The notes below the pieces were generated by a model that saw nothing but the letters and a program-made list of their open reading frames with translations, did not search any database and was not told the origin of the DNA. The translations under genes were made by a program, and so were the position numbers. Positions 44,409-54,764 of a stretch of 64,000 bases of DNA are shown piece by piece. This stretch comes from Simmondsia chinensis. Taxonomy: Eukaryota; Streptophyta; Magnoliopsida; Caryophyllales; Simmondsiaceae. The stretch covers positions 12,164,501 through 12,228,500 of the forward strand of contig JAGTTD010000008.1 of the NCBI GenBank assembly GCA_018398585.1, read 5' to 3'. The stretch's first letter is position 1; every line of letters begins with the position of its first letter.

Positions 44409-45812
44409 GTGATCTGTTGTGGTTTTTCTGAATGGAAAAATCATATGCATAAGCTTCAATATTTCTTTAATGTTCGGATGGACAAGATCAACGCAAGATT
44501 GATGAAAACTCTAGCTAAAATCAAAGTAGAAATCAGCAATGTAGTTTGGGACAGAACAGCGCGATGTTTGAAGAAGTTTTCAGCTGATCAAAAGTTTGGT
44601 TGGTATCTCCACTTGCTATACTTGTTACTCATGCTTGAGTTAATTGACAAGGAAGCAAAGCTTGATCATTTGAGGTGCATTTGGTGGCTAGATGAGCTCG
44701 TGTTCCAGGGAAGACTTGAGAACAGGATGGAAGGTGTGAGCTGCAGCCTTGATAGTGTCAAATGGAGTGTTTTGGATGTTCAAAAGGCGACATTGTGCAT
44801 TTGGCATTCAACATTGGTTTATGAACTCTTAGTTTGTGTGGTCTATGCAAGAGTTGGGGAAGAAAAGGCCGGTACTTGTAGATCTTGTAAGTTCACAATC
44901 AAGATTCAAGCATTAGAGGCAGAGGCTACTATAAATCTGAGAGAAATTACAATTTTGTCACTGACCGTAGTAAATAAGATGCTCAAATGGAATGTGATTG
45001 ATGCTATTATGATTATGGGAAGATGTCACAACTTGTTCACATCAAGAAGCTTCCATATGGACAAGAATCGAGTTGAAATATGTGACTTCCGCAGCTATGT
45101 GTTGTCTCGACAGTACACTGCTGAATTCTTGAGCTCTGCAGTAAGTCATGTGGATTTGGGAAGTAATCATGAGTTGGTTGAGCATGGTTTGAGTTGGTTT
45201 AGTATGTGGTTGTTTAAGCAATACAAATTTTGGATAAGATCCAAGATGAAGGAGTTACATCTGCATTCTTATGGGATTCCAATGTGTTGGGTTGCCATGA
45301 TCAAGAACTGGGGCTATTTGGACCGCATTTGGGAATGTTTACAAGAAGATTTTGATGTTAGGTTCTCTTGGTTTGAGTAAGGAAGACCTCCCGAGATGTT
45401 AAAGGAATTTATATGCATTCTTGTGGGTTTAATGACATTCAAACTCTGTTACACATCATTTTACCAGCAGAATGACAGAATTGTAGCTGCATTTCGTGAT
45501 TCTCAGCAGCAAGATAGAAGTTTGGGCTGTGTCAGCTGCTTCATGAGGGGGTGTGATGTTTGGTTTGATAGTTGCCGACCTCCTGAAGAGTATTATGCAC
45601 TCAAACGCAAGCATTGCATCGAGATAAACAACATACAATGTGCTCTGCTGAAAATTCAGATTGAATTGCTTCATTGTTCCTCCCAGCTGCAGATTTTAGC
45701 AAAACTTCATAACTTAATCTATCTTTCCATATGCATTAAGTTTTCTTCTTTGTTGCAACTCTTTTCTATTCTTGAGGACAAGAATGTTCTCAAGGGGAAG
45801 GGAATGTTATGA
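44409..45812 (+). CDS. Unknown protein, C-terminal two-thirds, element C, ending in the LTR
   Basis: One frame of 468 codons with a single TAA (45378, where D has Phe). Blocks shared with D: a leucine stretch LHLLYLLLML, SLTVVNKMLKWNVIDAIMIM, NLFTSRSFHMDKNRVEICDF, KFWIRSKMKEL, FSWFE-stop-GRPPEM, CVSCFMRGC, VWFDSCRPPEEY. It ends SILEDKNVLKGKGML, homologous to the chromovirus pol tail, and its TGA lies in the 3' LTR. Function unknown. No polymerase, nuclease or protease motif is seen. Confidence 0.65.
45792..45804 (+). promoter_or_regulatory. Polypurine tract of element C
   Basis: AAGGGGAAGGGAA directly before the 3' LTR. The same sequence is found in E at 54271-54283. Confidence 0.85.
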
Positions 45813-46311
45813 TCCGAGAATCCGAGGCATGAACTCGTGGTGGCTGTGTTGCTGTCCTGCTGCGATGCTGCTGCTGTTAGCTAGTGTGTGTTGCGGAGGA
45901 GGCTGCCTTGCAGCCAATTTATGATCATTTAGTTGTATTAGAGTGTTGGTATTGTAATTAGTAGTATAAAGCTTTGGTTGTGTCATGTAATAAGTGAAGT
46001 CTTGAGTTGTTAGGTTATGGTGGTCAAGGCCGTTAGTTAGTTAGTCAAAGGTGGCGACTGATTTATGAGTCGGTTAGTCCTTGTGGCTAGTTTCAATGTA
46101 TTAGCTCATATCATGTAAGTAGTATAAATAGGAGGTTCTAGCTTGTAATCTCATAACTTTGATGAATGAATTGATATCTTTTGATATTTCTCTCTACTTC
46201 TCATGTCCTTTCCCTTCTTATCTCATCTAAACTCTATATTCTCTTCTCATCTCATACTCTCTCTATCCCAACCAAGGTTAAGGCTCAAGAGAAATCTTTG
46301 AAACCTTAACA
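45805..46311 (+). repeat. 3' LTR of element C
   Basis: 507 bp, partner of 41199-41706. Followed by CATCA and the rest of B's integrase on the minus strand. Confidence 0.9.
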
Positions 46312-46316
46312 CATCA

Positions 46317-47356
46317 GTTTGAGGGTGGTAAGATGAGCTAAGTGCCAGAGTCGTGCCCAAAAGACCAAACAGCTCCTTCCATAAACGGCTTGTAAAGAGC
46401 TTGTCCCTATCAGAAATTATAGATTTGGGCAAGCCATGGAGCTTGTAGATGCTATCAAGGAACACACGAGCTAACTTCTTAGTAGTCATAGGTCGAGCCA
46501 AAACAATAAAGTGACCAATTTTAGTGAGCCGATCAACTACTACCCAAATCACCTCTTTCCCTTCTGACTTAGGCAATCCCTCAATGAAGTCCATGCTTTT
46601 GTGCTGCCATATACCCTCTGGATTAGGTAAAGGTTGAAGAAGTCCTTGGTATCTATGATCACCAAGCTTCATTTTTTGACAAACCTCATATCTTTGCACA
46701 AATTCAGACACTTCTTTCTTCATTCCCGGCCAACTGAAGTGAACCTTCAACCTCTGATACGTCCCTTCCATGCCTGAATGACTTCCCCATGAAGAATCAT
46801 GGGCAGCACTAATAACACGATGTCTGAGATCAGTAGAGATGCCAATATACAGCTTCCTCTGAATCCTGATAATCCCTCGGGTCACTGACACATCTGCTCC
46901 AGCAGCCAACTTGCTCACCTTACCCACACTGACAACTGTTATACATTCTTGTGCAAAAGAATCATTCTCATAGGACTGATGTACCTCTTCCATCCAAGCA
47001 GCAGAGATCACTGAAATGGCCCCAAGAGAACCCTGCTCATAGTCCTCGAATCTGCGTGACAGTGCATCTGCGGCAAGATTTTCCTTCCCCTTCTTGTATT
47101 CAATGTCATAATCCAGCCCCAACATCTTCATCAGCCCTTTTCTTTGTATCCTTGTGACAATTTTCTGCTTTAATAAGTGCTTAAGACTTTGATGATCAGT
47201 CTTGATGATAAAATGATGCCCATCTAAGTAGTGCCTCCATTTTTCCACCGCAAGCAAAATTGCAAGGTACTCCTTCTCATATGTAGAAAGAGCTTGATGC
47301 TTTGCACTCAATGCTTGGCTGAGATATTCTATAGGCCTTCCTCCCTGAGATAACAC
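46317..47356 (-). pseudogene. pol: RNase H end and integrase N-terminal part of element B
   Basis: LSQALSAKHQALSTYEKEYLAI and TDHQSLKHLLKQKIV (RNase H), KGKENLAADALSRR, zinc finger HSGMEGTYQRLKVHFSWPGM with CQKMKLGDHRYQG, then core MDFIEGLPKSEGKEVIWVVV and SDRDKLFTSRLWKELF to SSYHPQTD. One HHCC Cys is replaced (RYEVC). The open frame runs past 46317 into C's LTR, adding 21 artificial residues. Confidence 0.85.
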
Positions 47357-47374
47357 TGCCCCAACACCACTTCC

Positions 47375-48442
47375 TCATGCATCAGTCTCCAATACAAAGC
47401 TTGAAGTGAATTCGGGCATTACTAATACAGGTGCTTGACACCTTGCAGCCTTCAGAGCATCAAAAGCAAGTTGAGCTTCATCCGACCATCTGAAAGCGTC
47501 TTTCCTCAACAAATCTGTGAGTGGCTTGGATAAAGCTCCATAATTGGCTACAAACTTGCGGTAATAACCAGTTAGACCCAAAAATCCTCTCAATTGTTTT
47601 AGGGTTACCGGAACAGGCCATTCTCTCATGGCTAGGACCTTTGAGGGATCGGTGGCAACTCCTTCACAAGAGATCACATGGCCAAGGTACTCCAAATGAG
47701 TTTGAGCAGAAGAACACTTGGCCAACTTAGCATACAACTTGTGCTCACACAGGACCAAAAACACTTCCCTCAAATGCTTCAAATGCTCCTCAAAAGATGC
47801 ACTGTAAATCAAGATGTCATCAAAGAAAACCAACACAAATCTCCTAAGAAATTGTTTGAAGACATCGTTCATAAGAGCCTAGAATGTTGCTGATGCATTT
47901 ATCAAGCCAAATGGCATGACCACAAACTCAAAGTGTCCATAATCGTTCATAAGAGCCTAGAATGTTGCTGGTGCGTTTATCAAGCCAAATGGCATGACCA
48001 CAAACTCAAAGTGTCCATGATCTGTCCAGAATGCTGTCTTGTGCACATCGCGCTCTTCCACTCTAATTTGATGATAACCTTGCCGTAGTGCTGTTAGTGA
48101 GACTCGGTAAACCCGGTCCACTGTAGGTGCTACTTCTTGAGCTCCATACAACTCATCTAACAAATCATCTATAACTGGTATAGGAAACTTGTCCTAAACA
48201 TCCATAGAGTTTAGTTGCCTATAATTAATACACATTCGAGCTGTGCCATCCTTTTTCTTGACAAGAATAACCGGAGAGGCAAAGGGGCTGTGGCTTGGCT
48301 GAATAAAGTTGGTCTTGAGCAAATCATCAACTTGCTTCTCAATCTCCGACCTCTGAGCATGAGGGTATCTGTAAGGCCTAAGCCTCACTGGCTCTGCACC
48401 CTCTTTGAAAGGAATTACATTGTTTAAACTCCTCTTGGGAGG
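47375..48442 (-). pseudogene. pol: Reverse transcriptase of element B
   Basis: [40 protein letters not shown], a TAG after NSMDV (48194), [31 protein letters not shown], catalytic FFDD (about 47825) and [14 protein letters not shown]. All in one frame with in-frame stops. Residues before RQGYHQ are unlike A (see findings), and a 78-bp segment is duplicated. Confidence 0.85.
47864..48019 (-). repeat. 78-bp in-frame tandem duplication in B's RT
   Basis: Copy 1 at 47864-47941 and copy 2 at 47942-48019, nearly identical. It repeats the codons [15 protein letters not shown]...ALMND. A 78-bp unit preserves frame. Confidence 0.85.
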
Positions 48443-49420
48443 TCAAGACTTGGGCATATCGAACACATCTCCAAATTCAGTGATCACTGCCTGCACTTCT
48501 GGCTTGATAATGCTAATCATTTCAGTAGGAGCAATCGCAAACAGCTGGCCCACCCACTGAAATGCACACCTCTGAGTTCCCTTCTTCAACTTACTCCCTT
48601 TCATTACTTGTAATTGAGCTTGCTCAGCTATCCCTTGCAATGTGACTTTAGAGCCTTGCACTTCAAAAGAAACCGTAAGGTTAGCATAATCAAACAACAC
48701 AGGGCTATAAGCTCTCATCCAATTGACCCCAAGCACCATGTCACACCCTCCTAAAGGAAGGATTCTAAAGTCATAGCGGAACTTGTGGTCCTGCATAAAC
48801 CAAGAGAACCCGTGGCATTTGTTTTGAGTTGTCACAGATTTTCCATCAGCCCTGGGAATAGCAAGAGGGTGAGTTGTAATCACTTCATGACCCACTTTCT
48901 TGACCACTTTAAGATCAACAAAGCTATGGGTGCTCCCACTATCAATAAGGATGATAATTGACCTTTTTCCAGCCTTCCCCTTGATGCGGATTGTGCTATG
49001 GGCCCCATTACCACTAAAGGCTTTCATTGAAATTTCCACTGCCGCATCATCCAAGTTTTCCTCAATGTCATGATCTGAATCAGCTTCATCAACCTCAATC
49101 TCCTCACCATTAGAGAGTTCACCAGCACTAACCCCTTCAGCAGACACAAGAAACTTGGGGTTACACTTGTGGCCAAACTGGTAAGGTTGATTACATCGAT
49201 AACACAACCTCTGCTGCTGCCTTTCATATGTTCTGTTGGTCCAGGACCTGACAGACACTTGCTGTGGTTTGGAGCTGCTGCCACGAGACCTGGAGACGTC
49301 ATTTGAAGACAGAATTTTTGATTCATAAAGCTTGGCTTTAGCATAAGCCATAGACAAGGATGTAGGATCAACGGCATTAACCAAGTTCTTCACCCTTGGC
49401 GTCAAGCCACTTATAAAAGC
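48443..49420 (-). pseudogene. pol: Gag C-terminus and protease of element B
   Basis: Zinc knuckle [14 protein letters not shown] (about 49205), an acidic linker (EEIEVDEADSDHDIEE), aspartic protease [14 protein letters not shown] (about 48945) and [13 protein letters not shown]. The frame is open until TGA at 48443. Confidence 0.85.
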
Positions 49421-50536
49421 TGATACATAATACGATTCTGAGGCCTGAATTTCAGTTATAATGCTGTCCCTAAGATTCTCAAACCTGGTCATATAATCTC
49501 TTATAGATGTCTGCTGCTTCACCTTATTGAATTTATCCACAGTGTTACTATCATCCTCATCACTAAACCGATCACACAATTCTTGTGCAAACTCAGTCCA
49601 AGAGAGAGAAGGATTGCTCTTCATCAAGCTACAAAACCACACCTCATGATCACCAAGAAGGTATACTGCTGCAATTTGTACCTTTTCAGATTCATCAATG
49701 TGGTAGAAATGGAAGTAGCATTCACATCTCATCAGCCATGAATGAGGTTGTTTTCCATCAACGGCATCAATCTGCACATGAGGCTGTCTATGACCATTAT
49801 TTCTGCTATTGGATGACTCCTCATTATTGCCTGAGCGCTGCTGGTGCCAATCATCAGGCGGTCTATCCAATTGATCCACATTTACTCCCCTAGATCTGAA
49901 AGTGTCCGGAATTTCAGTAGTTTGAACTTCAGGCCCTGCATTTCAGTTTGAAGGTCGAGACTGCACATGCTCACTGCGAACCTGCCTATCAGTCATCTTA
50001 ACCTCATGAACTCGATCTTGAGTTCTAGTATCAACACCAGCATTAGTCCCAGGGGCGTGATCATTCTATCTCACTTCATACAAGGACCTCATAGGTTGAG
50101 TTGCTCGCAGCACACTGGCAGGCAATAATGGATCAGGAACAACAGGAGGATCTGGCCTCCGAGACTGCTCTCGATTCTCTGCTAACTTCTCTTCCAATAT
50201 TTGAATTTGCTACTCAAATCGCTGGTTAAGCCTCTCCTCCAATTCGTGTGTTTGTCGTGCGATCTAATCAGTCATCCTAGCCTGCACCTGCTGAGCTCGC
50301 TGATCAACCTTCACATCAATCTGCTGGTTCATTTGCTATACTAATTCAGCGTTAGATTGTCTGTGTAGATCAAGAATTTCATTGAACTTACTGTCCAATT
50401 GTGCCATCGACACCGTCTCCCGACCTGTTGCATCAGTGCTGCCAACAACATTAGCATATGCAGATTTAGCAGCTGCCTTAGCTGCGGCTGATCTGGTGGT
50501 AACTCCACCGGTCAAAGCAATCTCAGTTGAATCCAT
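49421..50536 (-). pseudogene. gag: gag of element B
   Basis: Start ATG at 50536 (MDSTEIALTGGVTTRSAAAKA), the GGV-TR start shared with A and E. Q/E-rich coiled coil with stops between 50336 and 49880. Gag core DGKQPHSWLMRCECYFHFY, LGDHEVWFCSLM, YMTRFENLRDSI and SAFISGLTPRVKNL. Confidence 0.85.
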
Positions 50537-50701
50537 AGATCATAATGATTCAATTGTATATATTTTTTTTAACACTTTTATGTCAATTTGAGTAACCACA
50601 AGCACTTAACCTCAGAATTCAAGATTTAATTCGTAAGGAATTTGCAATGTGATCAAGAAATTTTTTGATATCAAATCCGTTTAAATTGGAAGCCAAACGA
50701 G

Positions 50702-50713
50702 GCTCCGATACCA
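50702..50713 (-). promoter_or_regulatory. PBS of element B
   Basis: Minus strand TGGTATCGGAGC, one change from the initiator Met tRNA site. Confidence 0.85.
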
Positions 50714-50715
50714 AT

Positions 50716-51022
50716 TGTTAAGATCGAGATTAGTTCTTAATCTTAACCTAAGATTAAGAAAGTATGGGATGAGAAAGAAGTGAAGGAGATGAGAAATAAA
50801 GAGAGAATTACATGAGAGGAAGAAGGTTAATCTCAAAGAGATTGGTTGATATTTCATTGAATGACTAGCAATTACACTTGACCATCCTACTTATAGAAAA
50901 TAACAAACATGATTCACTAAACCATCCCCTAACCGCTAACCAACTTTGGCGCCAAAATACAAATTCAAACAATACAAGCATAAGGCACCTTATTACATCA
51001 TAAACGAATAAGAAACATAACA
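50716..51022 (-). repeat. 5' LTR of element B (minus strand)
   Basis: 307 bp, partner of 40110-40416. Confidence 0.9.
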
Positions 51023-51264
51023 GCCTAGCTCCTCAAGCTCCTCTGCCAAATGAAAAAAAGGAAAGTAAATTCAAGACCCCGCCAAAAAAAGAAAGAGCAA
51101 CCGAACACATGTATAACCAAACACATACCTAGATACGGCTACTGGCTCAAGCCAGCCTTTGCTAAAACCATCTCATGTTCTAACATCTCCCTAGTCGCTA
51201 GAAGCTTGCCGCTTTCAAAATCCCCAATAAAGTAGTTGTGTATTACTCGCTCCTCTGAGGTCAA
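51023..51264 (-). pseudogene. Antisense ORF of element F, middle part between B and E
   Basis: Minus reading: LTSEERVIHNYFIGDFESGK, then LLATREMLEHEMVLAKAGLS and a stop. Joins to 54765 across E (target duplication GTCAA). This resembles the FTEEE...L-A-AGLSP region of the putative gypsy-type transposase family. Confidence 0.6.
51260..51264. other. Target site duplication of element E (left)
   Basis: GTCAA, exact match to 54760-54764. Confidence 0.9.
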
Positions 51265-51740
51265 TGTTATGATCCGAGAATTCGAGGCATGGGCTTAAGG
51301 TGGCTAAAGTGGTAGGTAGATTTGTTAGGCTGTTAAATTTTGTTTTGCTGATCTGTTAAGCTGTTGCTGCTGCGCGACCGGCTATTGCTGCTGTCACTCC
51401 TTGTTTTTGGCACCAAAATAAGAGTTTGAATGTTAGTTAGCTATATTCTAGATGCTTCTAAGTCGGTTAGTAGCATAAGTCTAGGGTCATTGTATTAGTT
51501 GTTAGTCCTTGCTTATAAATAGGAGGCAAATGGAATAATCTGGATCATTCAATGAAAATACATGAAAAACTACCTCAATTTGAGATTAAACTTCTCTCTC
51601 TCATCTCCTTTCCCTTCTTATCTCATCTAACTCTAATTTCTCTACTTTCTCATCTCAATTTCAATTCTTTCTCATCTCATACTCTCAACCTATTCCTATT
51701 TTACTTAGCTTATGTTTGGGAATAGATCCCGATCATAACA
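51265..51740 (+). repeat. 5' LTR of element E
   Basis: 476 bp, TGTTATGATCCGAG...CATAACA, with CTTATAAATAGGAGG at about 51513. Confidence 0.9.
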
Positions 51741-51742
51741 AT

Positions 51743-51755
51743 TGGTATCAAAACC
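51743..51755 (+). promoter_or_regulatory. PBS of element E
   Basis: TGGTATCAAAACC, the Met-type site with two changes relative to TGGTATCAGAGCC. Confidence 0.75.
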
Positions 51756-52243
51756 TTGTTTGGCTTCCAATCGAGTGCTTAATCAAAAAAAAAATTAAAA
51801 AAAACAAATCAGAATAAATCAAAATCAGATTCAGTTTTGTGACTTTCAAATCTGATCTTGAAAATTCAGAGGAAAAGATGACAGTGAAGCTCAAGCGTGA
51901 AAATCAGCAGCGTTGATCTTGTGTGCAGAGAATAGATCAGATTTGTGCTAAAGGAATCAGATCAGGTTTTAAAGATAATCTGATCAAGATAAAGCCAATC
52001 AGATTTGGTTCCATTCAGTGCTGATTTGCTGATCGATTGCAGATTCCAGTCATAAAAAATCAGATCAGTTCAAGACAATTTGATCAAAATCAATTTTGAG
52101 ATTCCTAAATTCGATCTTGAAATTTTGGAAAATTGTAGATCACATTTAGAGATTGTTTTGCTGTCAATCCAAATAGGCATTGTGCAGTCAAGATCAGTTC
52201 AGATTTATATAAGGAACTTGTGTGCTTGCGGTTGAAATTGTGA
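51756..52243 (+). other. Untranslated leader of element E
   Basis: About 490 bp AT-rich leader with repeated AAATCAGATC-like words. No gene seen. Confidence 0.5.
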
Positions 52244-54223
52244 ATGGAGTCCAGTGCCGTGGTGATGTCTGGAGGTGTAATCACGCGTGCTGCAGCAGCT
52301 CGTGCAGCAGCAAATCCATCATACGCTGAAGTTGTTAGTGGACATGCAGAGAGTGAACCTCAAACTAGCAGTGGCGATGGAGTGAGTGCTCAATTGGCAG
52401 CATTGGTGATGCAAATGGCTCAGATTAATCAATCAATTCTGGAAACTAATCAAGCCGTGCAAGAAAGTGAGTAAAGGAATGATGTTCGAATGCTTCTCAT
52501 GTTGAAAGAGCAAGAGCAGGCCTTCATTGAAAGGTTTAACTTACACTCTCCACAAGTAGATGATAAGATCGTAGCTCAGATTAAGCAACACCAGCAGCAA
52601 TTGGAGGACATAGTCACTGGAAGAATGGAACAACAGGCATGGATGTTCAATGAGAAGGTCGCTGAGATTCAAAATCAGGTCAATAGGCGAACTCTTGGAG
52701 GAAATAATCTAGACAATGAGAGTTTGGTGTCTCAAACATTGCAAGGTGTTGAAGGAACATTAACTGCACATGTGAATCAACAAGGTCAGGTGATGGAGGC
52801 CAAAATTACAGATCGATTGAACCAACAATCACTGGGTTTGGAAGAAAAGTTAGCTGAGTTACGCCAACAATTGAATAAACACAATGGCACATCAGGACCT
52901 GCACCTCTTCTGCACGTGAGTCAGCTATGGCGCAATGGTGTTGAGCTAAGTCCTTAGGTGATGCATGCCGCAGAGAGTTCAAGAGCTTGTGTTCAAGTTC
53001 ATCTTCAACCAGACAATACCAGACCTCAGAATCTGGTCTCTGAAGGTCAGGGTATTGCGGGTCAACATGGTCTATCACTTCGGCAGGAGCATAGGCGATG
53101 TTTCAGTAAGGATTTTGGACAGGAAGCTCATCTTTCAAATCCTCTAGGACGTCCACCTGGTCCTGCTATACATACCAGATCCGAACATGAAAATGCAGGA
53201 CACTTTGATCCACCTCATGATCCAACTTGCTCGCAACCTGTTAGCTCGAATGCCGGACCCTTTGTGCAACCATCAGATACGGTTCAGCAGTATAACTCTG
53301 GGCAAAATGCATATGAATTTGTTATTAACCGAAGCCATGAAGTCTCTTATGGTATTAGAAGCAATGGCTTTAGACAACCTAGAGTTCAACTCGAAAATTT
53401 TGATGGGAAGCAACCTCACTCTTGGATAAGAAGATGCGAGCGATATTTTCACTTTTATTCCATTCCCGATGATCAAAAGGTGGAATTGGCTACGGTTTAT
53501 CTTCAAGGAGATCATGAAGTTTGGTTTTATAGTCTATTGAGGAGCAATCCTACTCTTACTTGGGACGAGTTTATGACTGAGTTATGTGAGCGCCATGGTG
53601 ATGAGGAATTGGGTGATGTAGTGGATAGCTTCAACAAGCTAACTCAAGTCACAACCGTGAAGGATTACATGACAAAATTTGAAAATCTCCGAGCCAGTAT
53701 GATCACAGTTGCCCCTCGAGCCCTTGAGTCCTTTTATGTCTCGAGTTTCATCAGTGGATTAAAGCCCAAAATCAAGAATTTGGTGAAGGCACTTGATCCT
53801 ACTTCTTTGTCTCAAGCTTATGCAAAGGCAAAATTGATTGAGGCCTCAGATTTAACATTCCTTGATCGGCCAAAACATCGGGAAGAAAACTTCCAACATT
53901 ATCACAAGGGATTAGACCACAAGCGGTTAGATGAACATAAAGATCCATGAAACATCGAGAAGGAGCCTCGAAACCGCTGTTTTAAATGTCATCAGTCCTA
54001 TGTACCAGGCCATAGGTGCAATCCTAAGTTTCTCATGACAGCCAGAGGAGTTGATGTGGAAGGACAATTCAAAAATGATGAATGCGACATTGAAATTGAG
54101 GGGTCTGATCAGGACACTTGTAGTGAAGATGAAGTGGACCCTATAGCTCGAAGGAAAGAACTAAAAGACCTGACTATGAAGTTGTACAAGTCTAAAAAAC
54201 TCCAATTTCCAAAAAACAAGTGA
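52244..54223 (+). pseudogene. gag: gag of element E, single frame with three stops
   Basis: 660 codons in one frame from ATG 52244 (MESSAVVMSGGVITRAAAAR) to TGA 54221. It is interrupted by TAA 52472, TAG 52955 and TGA 53948. Order: GGV-TR start, Q/E-rich coiled coil, gag core FDGKQPHSWIRRCERYFHFY, LQGDHEVWFYSLLRSN, YMTKFENLRASM, SSFISGLKPKIKNL, zinc knuckle CFKCHQSYVPGHRC (about 53971), acidic C-terminus. The stop seems genuine because relatives continue here into protease. Confidence 0.85.
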
Positions 54224-54240
54224 TTTTCATAGTATCATTC

Positions 54241-54283
54241 TCTTTCATTCTTGAGGACAAGAATGTTTTCAAGGGGAAGGGAA
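54241..54283 (+). other. Chromovirus tail remnant and polypurine tract of element E
   Basis: SFILEDKNVFKGKG is encoded immediately before the LTR but in a different frame from gag (so untranslated or relic). Polypurine tract AAGGGGAAGGGAA (54271-54283). Confidence 0.75.
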
Positions 54284-54759
54284 TGTTATGATCCAAGAAT
54301 CCGAGGCATGGGCTTAAGATGGCTAAAGTGGCGGGTAGATTTGTTAGGCTGATAAATTCTATCTTGCTGATCTGTTAAGCTGCTGCTGCTGCACGACCTG
54401 TTGTTGCTCCTGTCTCTCCTGGTTTTTGGCCCCAAAATAAGAGTTTGAATGTTAGTTAGCTATATTCTAGATGCTTCTAAGTCGGTTAGTAGCATAAGTC
54501 CAGGTTCATTGCATTAGTTGTTAGTCCTTGCTTATAAATAGGAGGCAAATGTAATAATCTGGATCATTCAATGAAAATACATGAAAAACTATCTCAATTT
54601 GAGATTAAACTTCTCTCTCTCATCTCCTTTGCCTTATTAGCTCATCTAACTCTAATTTCTCTACTTTCTCATCTCAATTTCAATTCTTTCTTATCTCATA
54701 CTCTCAACCTATCCCTATTTTACTTAGCTTATGTTTGGGAATCGATCCCGATCATAACA
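54284..54759 (+). repeat. 3' LTR of element E
   Basis: 476 bp, partner of 51265-51740, followed by GTCAA (54760-54764). Confidence 0.9.
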
Positions 54760-54764
54760 GTCAA

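Larger units (their letters stand above)
41199..46311 (+). mobile_element. Element C: non-autonomous LTR retrotransposon, sister of D
   Basis: 5,113 bp, plus strand, 508- and 507-bp LTRs starting TGTTATGATCCGAG, degenerate Met PBS and polypurine tract. The internal region carries a fragmented long ORF colinear with D, followed in frame by the chromovirus tail ILEDKNVLKGKG. No RT, integrase or protease is seen. LTRs differ at about 4% by eye. Confidence 0.85.
40110..51022 (-). mobile_element. Element B: Reina-like chromovirus, minus strand, split by element C
   Basis: 5.8 kb after removing C. Two 307-bp LTRs, PBS, gag-pol in a single frame with premature stops, chromodomain-like tail and polypurine tract. 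Closely related to A in protein and LTR starts. By eye about 13 of 307 LTR positions differ. Flanks GTCTT (40105-40109) and GCCTA (51023-51027) agree at only three of five bases, so the target duplication is weak. Confidence 0.85.
51265..54759 (+). mobile_element. Element E: gag-only LTR retrotransposon (TR-GAG type)
   Basis: 3,495 bp, two 476-bp LTRs, perfect target duplication, PBS, one gag ORF with zinc knuckle, polypurine tract. No protease, RT, RNase H or integrase. Gag is homologous to those of A and B. The LTR begins like those of C and D. This fits the class of terminal-repeat elements carrying only GAG described in plants. By eye about 6% LTR divergence. Confidence 0.85.

Noticed and set aside
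49024..49377. Second minus frame overlapping B's gag
   Set aside because: Shadow of the gag/protease frame. Composition is typical of an out-of-frame translation.
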